Assembly: GCA_016795105.1 (NCBI GenBank)
Contig: JAEUIH010000062.1
Coordinates: 1 to 43,823, forward strand
Length of the DNA: 43,823 bases
Source of the DNA: Planctomyces sp.
Lineage (GTDB): Bacteria > Planctomycetota > Planctomycetia > Planctomycetales > Planctomycetaceae
Direction: 5' to 3'
In this document: piece by piece, positions 1 to 7,882 of the stretch
Position numbering within the stretch: position 1 is the stretch's first letter
Layout of the letters: the number at the start of each line of letters is the position of its first letter
Program-made: the position numbers and the translations under genes
Notes under the pieces: generated by a model
Seen by the model: only the letters and a program-made list of their open reading frames with translations
What the model was told of the DNA's origin: nothing
The model's database searches: none

Positions 1-254
1 GTGGAGCCAGCGAGGAGCGGGGGTGGCTCGGGCAGGAATGCCCAAGCTACATTTGTCGCTTCTCCTGGCTGCGATTCGGGACGCGGCTGTGTGATGCAAG
101 GAGTGGAGCCAGTGAGGAGCGGGGGTGGCTCGGGCAGGAATGCCCAAGCTACATTTGTTGCTTCTCCTGGCTGCGATTCGGGATGTGGCTGTGTGATGCA
201 AGGAGTGGAGCCAGCGAGGAGCGGGGGCGGGACGGGCAGGAATGCCCATCCTAC
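1..254. repeat. REP-like hairpin array 1 (A'-A'-B'), cut by window edge
   Basis: Three hairpins in reverse orientation: two type A at 26-50 and 128-152 and one type B at 231-254. The first two lie in an exact 102-bp tandem unit (1-102, 103-204), and the third unit (from 205) carries the type B hairpin instead. Each hairpin reads, on the minus strand, GTAG, a left arm ending GGGCA, loop TTCC, and a right arm starting TGCCC. The spacer motif around 1-20 and 103-122 recurs in arrays 2 and 3. The array ends 3 nt from the stop codon of the RAYT gene. It may continue left of the window. Confidence 0.93.
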
Positions 255-257
255 ATT

Positions 258-944
258 TCATTCAAAAAATTTCCAGCCGGCTTGTTCCCAGGTGGGGTTG
301 ATCCAGCGGCGGTATTTTTCGGGGGGGAGTTTCGCTTTGGTTCCGTTGCGGCCGATGTATTGGATTGCGTTTTCGAGGTGTGTTCCGTTGCGGATAATTG
401 TGTCGTAACTTTCCTGAGCCCAGATGGATCCCTCTGTGTCGTTTCGAAGGTTGATTTGATTGGCGACGTAGCCTTTGATGAGTCCTAATGTGTCTTCCAG
501 TGTATAGTCTCCAAGTGGTTTCATGATGGCGTGCGCGTGGTTCAGCATGACGACATAGCTGTGCGTTTCACAGCGAGTCTCATGGTAGTGCTGCAGGGAG
601 TCCGCCAGGAGTTGCGAGTTGGCCGGGTCGGCGAAGTAACATGCTCCGTATCCCTGATCAAGCCAACGTTCAATCCGGCGAGTGGTGTCTCGCGCATACT
701 TCGTCCAGTGCTCGTCCGTCAGCGGACGTGGGGTTCGTGCAAGAAATTGCTGTTTCAGTTCTACCAGCTTCTTTAGCTGTTGCGGGTGCAGAGCGTCGTT
801 GAGTCGAAAGGTGACGAAGTAGGTTGCTTCCGCTTGCCGCCAGTGTGGCAGGTGCCGAACATAGAACTCAACCGGCACGTCCATCCGCAATCCTCGAAAC
901 CCAGGTGGAGGGTTCCGCTGGAAGCTGTCAAAGAATTCGGGCAT
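258..944 (-). CDS. REP-associated tyrosine transposase (RAYT, Y1_Tnp superfamily)
   Basis: A 228-aa single-domain HUH/Y1 protein of the IS200/IS605-related RAYT group, whose members bind and cut single-stranded REP hairpins headed by a GTAG-like tetranucleotide. Visible signatures are the strand YFVTFRL (42-48), the HUH metal motif N-H-A-H-A at 135-139 (both histidines H136 and H138 present), and the segment W175...SYDTIIR (179-185), where Y180 is the candidate catalytic tyrosine. Length is normal for the family and the frame is intact, so it may be active. The family's usual MPNHVH is MLNHAH here. The gene lies between arrays 1 and 2, with type-B hairpins inverted on either side and their GTAG ends facing the gene. 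The stop is TGA, 3 nt before GTAG. No other gene of an IS is present. Confidence 0.88.
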   Translation of the reverse strand: MPEFFDSFQRNPPPGFRGLRMDVPVEFYVRHLPHWRQAEATYFVTFRLNDALHPQQLKKLVELKQQFLARTPRPLTDEHWTKYARDTTRRIERWLDQGYGACYFADPANSQLLADSLQHYHETRCETHSYVVMLNHAHAIMKPLGDYTLEDTLGLIKGYVANQINLRNDTEGSIWAQESYDTIIRNGTHLENAIQYIGRNGTKAKLPPEKYRRWINPTWEQAGWKFFE

Positions 945-1029
945 TGGGTGCTATACTTTGTAAGTGCGTCTGTGCCTTGTATTGTAGTGTGGTTATCTAA
1001 GCTGTCTAGTGGGTGGGTGGTGTTTTTAA

Positions 1030-1381
1030 GTAGGATGGGTATTCATGCCCGTCGCCAAATGTAGGATGGGCATTCTTGCCCGTCACGGTGCCTGGCTGCG
1101 ATTCGGGATGCGGCGGACGGTGGCAGGGGTGGAGCCAGCGAGGAGCGGGGATGGCTCGGGCAGGAATGCCCAAGCTACGTTTGTCACGTTCCCTGGCTGC
1201 GATTTGGGATGTGGCGGACGGTGGCAGGGGTGGAGCCAGCGAGGAGCGGGGATGGCTCGGGCAGGAATGCCCAAGCTACATTTGTCGCGTTGCCTGGCTG
1301 CGATTCGGGATGTGGCGGTGTGATGGCAGGGGTGGAGCCAGCGAGGAGCGGGGGTGGGACGGGCAGGAATGCCCATCCTAC
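1030..1381. repeat. REP-like hairpin array 2 (B-B-A'-A'-B')
   Basis: Five hairpins: type B forward at 1030-1053 (slightly decayed, GGGTATTCATGCCC core) and 1061-1084, type A reverse at 1154-1178 and 1255-1279, type B reverse at 1358-1381. The A units repeat with a period of about 101 bp and share the spacer found in array 1. The last base of the array (1381) is also the last base of the TAG stop of the neighbouring ExbD-like gene. The 85 bp between the RAYT start and 1030 hold nothing recognisable. The array therefore occupies most of the space in front of the RAYT gene, whose promoter was not identified. Confidence 0.93.
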
Positions 1382-2559
1382 TATTGTGCTGTTGATTTAC
1401 TTCCGCCGGGGGAGCCGATGATGGGGGTGCCGGGGGGGAGGGGGCGGGCGGCGACTCGGAGCTGGAGGCCGTGGGCGATTTCGCGGAGTTGGGGGAAGGT
1501 GCTGAATGAGTCCGGGTAAATCCAGAATGTGACTGCCGAGCCGGGGGCGGCGACATCAATGATCTGTCGGAATCTTGATCCCGGTCGAACTGCATCTTCA
1601 ACAAGCTCAGATCGCAGTGACTCATCCGGCGTGATCGTCCATCGAGATACGCTGACGCGATAACCGCCGGCGCCATATTCAACAGATTCCATGGTGCTCA
1701 ATCGGTCGCGTTCCACCAAATAATTCATGGTGTAGCCTTCGACCGGACCCACGGTGCCTTCATACCTCGAAAACTTCATGACGGCACTGCGGCGTGCCTG
1801 GATCTGTGATTTGAGCCGTTCCAGCAGTTCCGTCAGTGGTATGTGACTGATGCGACCATTGTCGATCCGGAAGTGAATCTCACCGTCTTCGACCTTCTCT
1901 CCCACCGGTGACAATCGATGTTCAAGTCGATCCCTTGGACTGTTCGATGCCTGAAGATCCTCCAGACGCGTTTGAAGCTTCTGAGTTTCAACCAGCGTTC
2001 GAGTCATCTCGTCTGCCAGCTCATCGTTCTGCTGAGTCAATGAAACAATCTGCTGCGATGCAACAATTGCGTCTTTGTTGGCACTGTCCAGCTTTTGCTG
2101 GCTAATTGATAGCAGGCCGCTCAGTCGCAGCTTTTCGGATTCGGCACTCGTCAGCTGCTTCTCGGATCGCTGCTGCTGTTGCTGAAGTGATGCAAAGCGA
2201 AGTTTGGACATCTCAAGTTCTGAAGACGCTGAGTTCTTCTGTTCATCCAGCTGGCCAGCCTGATTACTCAGGAGAGCAAGTTCTTCTTCCTGTTTGCGTT
2301 CTGCTTCCTCAAGCGACAGCACCTGTGCATTCAGGCGTTCCACTTCCGGAAGATCTGCGTCGATGATCGCGGGCTCTGCGATGATATCCGGGTCGGTCAC
2401 CACGGCTGGAGGCATCGCATTCGGGTCGGCAACGGGTTGACGTGCGACTTTGACGCCGACGACGACAATCAAAATAATCAGAATCCCAACAATGTTGGCG
2501 ATCACGTCCAAAAATGAATCGGAACCAAACTCCTGCTCGGGCCGCTGAGCTCGACTCAT
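1381..2559 (-). CDS. ExbD-like protein with conserved TM aspartate and coiled coil
   Basis: A 392-aa protein with one N-terminal membrane segment (about 15-40) preceded by FGSDSFLD. D18 sits where ExbD/TolR/MotB proteins carry the proton-accepting aspartate. A long coiled coil (about 70-210, rich in Q/E/L) follows, then a soluble C-terminal region without a family I can name. It probably forms the stator or force-transmitting partner of the channel encoded at 5030-6358. Its ATG overlaps the stop of the upstream ExbD-like gene by 4 nt (ATGA), so translation is probably coupled. The stop TAG shares its G with GTAG of array 2. Substrate or purpose of the complex cannot be read from sequence. ExbD-like assignment rests on the TM motif and operon. 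Confidence 0.75.
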   Translation of the reverse strand: MSRAQRPEQEFGSDSFLDVIANIVGILIILIVVVGVKVARQPVADPNAMPPAVVTDPDIIAEPAIIDADLPEVERLNAQVLSLEEAERKQEEELALLSNQAGQLDEQKNSASSELEMSKLRFASLQQQQQRSEKQLTSAESEKLRLSGLLSISQQKLDSANKDAIVASQQIVSLTQQNDELADEMTRTLVETQKLQTRLEDLQASNSPRDRLEHRLSPVGEKVEDGEIHFRIDNGRISHIPLTELLERLKSQIQARRSAVMKFSRYEGTVGPVEGYTMNYLVERDRLSTMESVEYGAGGYRVSVSRWTITPDESLRSELVEDAVRPGSRFRQIIDVAAPGSAVTFWIYPDSFSTFPQLREIAHGLQLRVAARPLPPGTPIIGSPGGSKSTAQ

Positions 2560-5012
2560 GGATTGGCTCCTTCAGTTACTGGCTCATCTCCTGGCCATGC
2601 TGCTGGTTCGTAACTCGGCTCCGCCTCCGATCGTAATTCACCCTCAGTCATCGGGATCGTGGCACGTCCGGTATCGTCAAGAGGAACGATGTATGGTTCG
2701 AGTTGATAGACCTGAGCTGATGGGATCCCAACGGAACGCAGTTCTTTCGCAAACTGAATTCGCCACTTCTCTCCGCCCGGACTGACTACAAACTTAACGA
2801 TCGGCAACAGCGGTTCTCTTGGCTTGCGTCGTGACAAAGCGACTTCTTCAGAGATACCCGTCAGCAATGTCGCTAGAGCTTCGTTGCTGGTTTCTGGTGA
2901 CAAAAACACAGCCTCATTCTGCCCAATTGTCAAATGTTGTTCGTCGAGGAACACAGTGATCCCCACTGGTGTTGAATCGTCCTGACTGTTCCTGCGTTTG
3001 GCGTCGAGCAATTTCCGGAGGTCCGGATCGAGCATACTCAGGTCGCGCTGACCTCCCGCTGGACGGTTTGGTTCATCGGCTCCCGGAAATCCCGACGATG
3101 GTCCTCCACCTGCCCCGGAATCAGGCCCACCCTGTCCACCTGATGCACCCTGTGCGGCTGCCGAGCCCTGTCCGAGCAGGCTACTCTGTCCGGTTCGCTG
3201 GCCCGATGTCGGGCCGCTCATCAATGCGGCCTCTGCAGGTGTCAGCACGGGAGAAGGTTCACCGGATGGCGATCGATCTGCGGAACTGCTCGAGGGCGAC
3301 AACCAGTTCGGGCTCGATCCACCTGCGGCAGTTCGCTCCGGCTGAGCAAACTGCGGAGGCGTCCATTCATCGGAACCAGCACTCGCGCCAGAACTCGGGT
3401 CGAATTCGGAAGGCTCACCAGGCTGTGTTGATGAGCCTCGGCTCTGGCCAGAAACAGTGCCATCGCTGGAACCAATTCCTCGAGGGCGTTGAGTGATCCC
3501 TGCCAGCGGCAGTGGACTGTTGCCCGCAAAGCCAAACTCGCTGTTGCCATTTCCAGCGTCCTGACCACCAGCGGACCCCGCACCTGAAAACTGTTCGTTT
3601 CCACGTGGGTCGCCGAAACCTGGCGACTGCCCAATACCTGTCTGCTGTTCCGGATTTTCAAACTGTTCAAAACCAGATTGCGGAAGACCTGCTTGTGACG
3701 GATCCGTGACCTGCTTTTCCAGAGCCGCGATTTCCTGAGCTCTTCGCTGAGCAATTGCCTTTGCCATTTCCTGATAGTCACGACTGGATGGTTTGTTTCT
3801 GGGTGGCACAACACCGCCAGCAAAGAACCGACCTTCCATTGGACGTCGTCCGTCCAGTTCTTCGGAAGACTCCAACCGTCCATCGGCTCGAACGGTCAAA
3901 CGCTTCGACGAGCCGTCTTCACCATTTTGTTCCGCCAGCTTGGCGTCCATCTCTTCAATTGCTTTGCGATGCAGCACCGCGTACAGCGACTGGCGACGGT
4001 TGAGTGATTCAAGAAGTGACTGGCGGACGACTCGGATTTCTTCCTGATCCGGCTGACCGACATCAATCTGTCGATCGGGTGTCAGAAGTTCATAGCCAAA
4101 GTGGATCTTTGCTTCGCTCAGAATCTTTTGAGCCCCATAAAACGGCAGACATCCATCGGGACGTACCAGCAGGAGCACATAGGGTTCCGAAACAACAGAA
4201 CCACCGCTGCGCTGTCGATGCAGTGTCAGAACGCCGGACAACAACGGATTATCATTGACCGGGAAGCCCTGCATATCTCGAGACGTAATTCGCACGCCGG
4301 TCGGAAGGAATTCATATCCGGCATCTGAAACATCAATCACGATGGGAGTTCGGGTAGTACCGGTTGGATTGGAGAATTCCACAAGAGTCTTCGTGCCAGT
4401 TGCCGGAGCGTTCTCAGCAGCGGCGACCTGCCGACGAAGTGCAATCAAAGCAGATTGACGCTGTTTCAGCTCAATTGCTCGTGCGGCAATCTGATCGGTT
4501 GTGGTCGCAAGTTCCTGTTGTTTACGAATGAGGCGCTCAGTGGCTTCGCTGAGTTTCACCAGCAGAGTCTCATGCTGCTGAGTCAGGTCGGTGGCTTCTT
4601 TCAGAACTGGAGCAACAGTCAACGACGCCTTTCGATCTTCAAGCACCTTGATTTCAGATTCCAGGTTCGAAAGCTCGATCGTGGTCGCGGTCAGAGTACC
4701 CTGTTTTGCTTCCACGTCACTTCGCAGAACTGCCAGCTTCGCGGAGTCTGCATCGATCTCACCCTGGAGACGAGCAATGACTTCGTTCAGCTTGGCAATT
4801 TCTTCGTCACGATTGATGACGACAGGTTCCGGTGGCTGAGATGGAACGATAACTGCGGGCGATTCAACGAAAATCGGAACCTGCTTTTGCTGATCGTTAC
4901 GAATCTTGCGAGTCGTTACGAGCAGCAAAAGGATCAGCGCCCCCATCGTGCACATTAAAACGGCAAGAAATGGGAACAGAGAGATCGTGGTTGAATTTCG
5001 CTTGCGAGCCAT
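2556..5012 (-). CDS. Large ExbD/MotB-like protein lacking the TM aspartate
   Basis: An 818-aa protein with an N-terminal basic stretch, one membrane segment (about 11-33, SLFPFLAVLMCTMGALILLL), a coiled coil (about 65-200), a middle region with no recognised fold, a long Gly/Ser/Pro/Gln-rich linker (about 440-660) and a compact C-terminal domain (about 670-800). Order and TM placement match the next gene, but no acidic residue lies in the membrane segment. With the D18-bearing partner it may make an asymmetric ExbD dimer. It lies 17 nt after the ExbB-like gene and overlaps the next gene by 4 nt, giving one minus-strand operon. The linker could span periplasm or cell wall; that is inference. 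No precise family name is claimed. Confidence 0.7.
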   Translation of the reverse strand: MARKRNSTTISLFPFLAVLMCTMGALILLLLVTTRKIRNDQQKQVPIFVESPAVIVPSQPPEPVVINRDEEIAKLNEVIARLQGEIDADSAKLAVLRSDVEAKQGTLTATTIELSNLESEIKVLEDRKASLTVAPVLKEATDLTQQHETLLVKLSEATERLIRKQQELATTTDQIAARAIELKQRQSALIALRRQVAAAENAPATGTKTLVEFSNPTGTTRTPIVIDVSDAGYEFLPTGVRITSRDMQGFPVNDNPLLSGVLTLHRQRSGGSVVSEPYVLLLVRPDGCLPFYGAQKILSEAKIHFGYELLTPDRQIDVGQPDQEEIRVVRQSLLESLNRRQSLYAVLHRKAIEEMDAKLAEQNGEDGSSKRLTVRADGRLESSEELDGRRPMEGRFFAGGVVPPRNKPSSRDYQEMAKAIAQRRAQEIAALEKQVTDPSQAGLPQSGFEQFENPEQQTGIGQSPGFGDPRGNEQFSGAGSAGGQDAGNGNSEFGFAGNSPLPLAGITQRPRGIGSSDGTVSGQSRGSSTQPGEPSEFDPSSGASAGSDEWTPPQFAQPERTAAGGSSPNWLSPSSSSADRSPSGEPSPVLTPAEAALMSGPTSGQRTGQSSLLGQGSAAAQGASGGQGGPDSGAGGGPSSGFPGADEPNRPAGGQRDLSMLDPDLRKLLDAKRRNSQDDSTPVGITVFLDEQHLTIGQNEAVFLSPETSNEALATLLTGISEEVALSRRKPREPLLPIVKFVVSPGGEKWRIQFAKELRSVGIPSAQVYQLEPYIVPLDDTGRATIPMTEGELRSEAEPSYEPAAWPGDEPVTEGANP

Positions 5013-5029
5013 AACCCGATTTGGTCCCG

Positions 5030-6358
5030 TCAGGCGGCTGATCGAAGATGAGACTTGGCGGTCAAGACATGCACTGCAGCGTTCAGGCTGCTGACTGTCT
5101 CTTCCAGTGTCGAGACCAGCTGCAGCATCTGCAGGTTGTCGGCAAGTTGTTTCTGAAGATCAGCCAGTCTTTCTTCAGCTTCAGTGAGCTGCAGCAGAGT
5201 GCGGCCGAGCTTATGCAGTTCTTCGCTTTGCTGGGCTGAAGCCTGTGAGCTCACCAGCATCGCGTTTTGCCATGACTGGACTCGATCTGCAAACACGGTC
5301 AGAGACTGCTGTAGCTGTTGCGTAAACATCTGAGACGACTGCTGCAGCACGCTGGTGTAAGTATCGCGAGCATCGGCCGAAGAGTCCCGATGGACCTTGA
5401 GTGTGTTCTGAAGTTCCTGATCCAGCAGATGATTCAACTGCTCCGTTTGCGTTGAGAGAGCACTCGACCACTGGGACTGCAGATCGTTGAGATGCTGATT
5501 CCAGCTTTGAGTTTGTTTTCTGAGAAGTACTTCGGTCCATTCGGAGATCCCAACAAGTTCCGACTTCTTTTCCGGTTCTTTCGGGCCAGCGGTTCGAAGC
5601 CAGAGCTGGAGTGAATCGATCCCGAACTGTTCGATTTCATTCAGAATCGACTGTTCACCACGTTCAACCAGAAACGCACCGAAGACCAGAACAATCGACA
5701 TTCCGAGTGCCTGAGCGGTTGTATCGAAGGCAATGGCCAGACCAGCAGTCACTTCAGGGAGCGATGAGTCCAGTTGTTCGGGTGTCACGTTGGCAATGGC
5801 AACCGTAATCCCGATAACGGTTCCGAGGAACCCCAGGATCGGTATCGCCCATGTGACGGTTCGCATCAGAGCGAAACTTTGATGAAGCCGTTCGGTTGCC
5901 AGATCGGCCAGGTAACGTAAATGATCTTCCAGACTTCCGTCATCACGTCCATGAACATAATGCATCGCATCATGAACTCGGCGTCGAAGACCGGTGGACT
6001 TTGGCAGCTTTGCCTGAGCGAGTTCCCACTGCCGCAGTTCTTCAACTGCAGCGACTCGATTCTCGGGAGTATCCACTTTCAATTGCTGCCTGAGCGTACC
6101 GATGCTGTTGACTGCTGCACGCTCGCGTCCCAGCTGTCGAACTTTTTCCCACAGAATGCCAACTCCGATGCAGAACAGCCAGGTACTGGCGTACTCGATC
6201 GGGTGCCCGCAAAAGTATCGCTGAATGAACTCAGACGATCCCGGGATGTACGGCGCTATTCCATAGAATGCGACCGTCATCAACGAACCTTTGATGATCG
6301 CCGACGAACTGGAGATCGTTTCCTGAGCCTGCTTCGGGGTGGGCTTTGGATGTGTCAC
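5030..6358 (-). CDS. MotA/TolQ/ExbB proton-channel family protein
   Basis: A 442-aa inner-membrane protein. Membrane segments are visible near 25-70 (two stretches), about 168-190 (TWAIPILGFLGTVIGITVAI) and about 203-230 (LAIAFDTTAQALGMSIVLVF). The last two match the TolQ/ExbB/MotA pore helices, including the G-F-L-G-T-V-x-G and AFDTTA patterns. The C-terminal ~190 residues are Gln-rich coiled coil, longer than in ExbB. The start is GTG at 6358, chosen for the GAGG ribosome site 8 nt upstream. It leads the operon with the two ExbD-like genes. ZorA of Zorya also joins a MotA domain to a coiled coil, but no ZorC/D/E follows, so a general energy-coupling role is favoured. Confidence 0.85.
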   Translation of the reverse strand: MTHPKPTPKQAQETISSSSAIIKGSLMTVAFYGIAPYIPGSSEFIQRYFCGHPIEYASTWLFCIGVGILWEKVRQLGRERAAVNSIGTLRQQLKVDTPENRVAAVEELRQWELAQAKLPKSTGLRRRVHDAMHYVHGRDDGSLEDHLRYLADLATERLHQSFALMRTVTWAIPILGFLGTVIGITVAIANVTPEQLDSSLPEVTAGLAIAFDTTAQALGMSIVLVFGAFLVERGEQSILNEIEQFGIDSLQLWLRTAGPKEPEKKSELVGISEWTEVLLRKQTQSWNQHLNDLQSQWSSALSTQTEQLNHLLDQELQNTLKVHRDSSADARDTYTSVLQQSSQMFTQQLQQSLTVFADRVQSWQNAMLVSSQASAQQSEELHKLGRTLLQLTEAEERLADLQKQLADNLQMLQLVSTLEETVSSLNAAVHVLTAKSHLRSAA

Positions 6359-6510
6359 AGCGGGAACCTCAAATCGTTAAACCGGGAATCAACAATTCGC
6401 TGCGACCATTCGCAGAGAGAAATTGTGAGGCCGGTTTTTACTCGTTTCATTCTTTCGGCGGATAGATCAGCGTCAGGGACTGCTCGACGTTCGCTGTCGC
6501 GGAATTCGGG

Positions 6511-6533
6511 CTTTCGGCAGAAACTGCCGAAGG
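6511..6533 (-). terminator. Possible hairpin behind the WD40 gene
   Basis: A 10-bp stem (one T-G pair) with loop AAA: left arm 6511-6520, right arm 6524-6533. It lies 117 nt after the WD40 stop and 150 nt before the ExbB-like start on the same strand. No T-run follows, so a rho-independent terminator is uncertain. The rest of 6359-6649 shows no convincing gene. Confidence 0.3.
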
Positions 6534-6649
6534 TCATTGACGGGCGGCAAGATCTGCCGATGCTCCATGATGTTCTGCATGGCGCAGCGCGAATCCCGCC
6601 AGCCCTGTATTCGTCACAATCAGCAAATCCGATTCAGTCGATTCGACCG

Positions 6650-7858
6650 TCAGTGGCCGATTTCTGTTGACACGGCCACGATAACACCGTCACGTCCACC
6701 CATCAGCAATTGCTTCCGGGCAGAAATCCACGCACAGGAAAATGCTCGTCCGCAGACCGTTGGAGACTCGCTCTGAACCTGAGCCGTCCGCGAGTCAATA
6801 ATTCGTACAGTTCCCAAAGAATCACATACGATCGCGTGATCAGTCGTGTCTGCGAAGACCGCTGAGATGGGCGTCTCACTTAAGCGTACAAATCTCAGCA
6901 TCCGTCCATTGCGAGGATGCCAAAACCGAATGGTACGATCTTCTGACAACGAACCCACAACGAGTTGCCTGGTGGGTTCGTTAGTTTGGCTTGAGTTTGC
7001 AGTGAACACTTGAAGCACTGGCCTGGTATGGTTGTTGAGGACGCGCAGTGCGGGCGAGTCACTCGGCGAATTCACATCGAAGATGCGAATGTTTTGGTCC
7101 AGTCCAGCCGCAATCAGCAGCCCCTCACTCGGCTTCTCAGGGTTTGGGGACTTGTCAGTACTGGGAGCATCATGGAGCAATTGCAGGCTTGTCAGGGGCT
7201 TTGTGCTGACTTCGCGGCTGTGGAGCAGTCTCCAGGTTTCATCGGCTTCGTAGCAGTTCACGCGTCCATCAAATCCGGCGGAGTAGAATTGCCTTCCGTC
7301 TTCGGACCATGCCACCGATGTCACAACGTCATCGTGATCGCTGAGTCGCTGGTGCACTTTGCCCGAACCACGTTCCAAGACACAGACAATTCCGAACTGG
7401 CCGGGCGTACCTCCGGCGACGGCGATCGTGCGACCGTCGGGGGAGAACATGATTTCGTGAATGGCTTCCAGCTCGACGTTGATCACTTGCGAGTGTTCTC
7501 GCCATGAAACACGACCGTCCTGTCCGATCGAGTTCATCAGCTGATCGACCCGGGCTGAATACAAACCGCTCTGACAACCCACCAGAACGAGCTCTTCATC
7601 GGGGCTGACTGCAATGGCTGTGACGGGAGGTTCTGCTGCATTAACCGAGCTGCAGGCATGCATCCCAGGCAACAGCCCAGACACCAGGACTGGCACCAGC
7701 CAAATCATCAGAACATGCAGCAGACAAATCAGCATACCGTGCAGCAGATCAAGCAGCAGACGGCGCCCGCACAATGCGATACAGCAGCTTGTTCTGAGGA
7801 ACTGCCCTGCGGGGCGTAGGTGCTTTGCACAGCGTTGAGATGTCACAGGGATTACCAT
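6650..7858 (-). CDS. WD40 repeat protein with N-terminal membrane segment
   Basis: A 402-aa protein with a hydrophobic Leu-rich segment (about 33-65), probably an uncleaved or late-cleaved export signal, followed by a beta-propeller of WD40 type. Repeat signatures include AIAVSPDEELVLVG (about 81), EIMFSPDGRTIAVAGG (about 135), VTSVAWSEDGRQFYSAGFDGRV (split around 185-206), AAGLDQNIRIFD and GSLSEDRTIRFW. It probably scaffolds protein contacts outside the cytoplasm. It follows the DUF1501 gene by 24 nt on the same strand, a pairing common in planctomycetes. The ATG at 7858 has GAGAG 5 nt upstream; M42 is a possible alternative without a ribosome site. No enzyme motif is seen. Confidence 0.8.
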   Translation of the reverse strand: MVIPVTSQRCAKHLRPAGQFLRTSCCIALCGRRLLLDLLHGMLICLLHVLMIWLVPVLVSGLLPGMHACSSVNAAEPPVTAIAVSPDEELVLVGCQSGLYSARVDQLMNSIGQDGRVSWREHSQVINVELEAIHEIMFSPDGRTIAVAGGTPGQFGIVCVLERGSGKVHQRLSDHDDVVTSVAWSEDGRQFYSAGFDGRVNCYEADETWRLLHSREVSTKPLTSLQLLHDAPSTDKSPNPEKPSEGLLIAAGLDQNIRIFDVNSPSDSPALRVLNNHTRPVLQVFTANSSQTNEPTRQLVVGSLSEDRTIRFWHPRNGRMLRFVRLSETPISAVFADTTDHAIVCDSLGTVRIIDSRTAQVQSESPTVCGRAFSCAWISARKQLLMGGRDGVIVAVSTEIGH

Positions 7859-7882
7859 TTGTCTCTCATGATCAGAGCCCGA

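Noticed and set aside
1-408. Open frames running through REP arrays (for example 1-408, 1045-1323, 13232-13786, 21616-21849)
   Set aside because: They translate the repeat unit itself (recurring G-R-N-A-Q-A-T-F or A-W-A-F-L-P-E), have no ribosome site and exist in several frames at once.
1381-6358. Zorya-type defence system (ZorA/ZorB-like channel with coiled coil)
   Set aside because: No ZorC, ZorD or ZorE follows; two ExbD-like genes of envelope type and lineage-typical TM motifs fit better.
6355-6537. 60-aa minus-strand ORF between WD40 and ExbB-like genes
   Set aside because: No ribosome site, no recognisable fold, overlaps the ExbB-like start and contains the possible hairpin.
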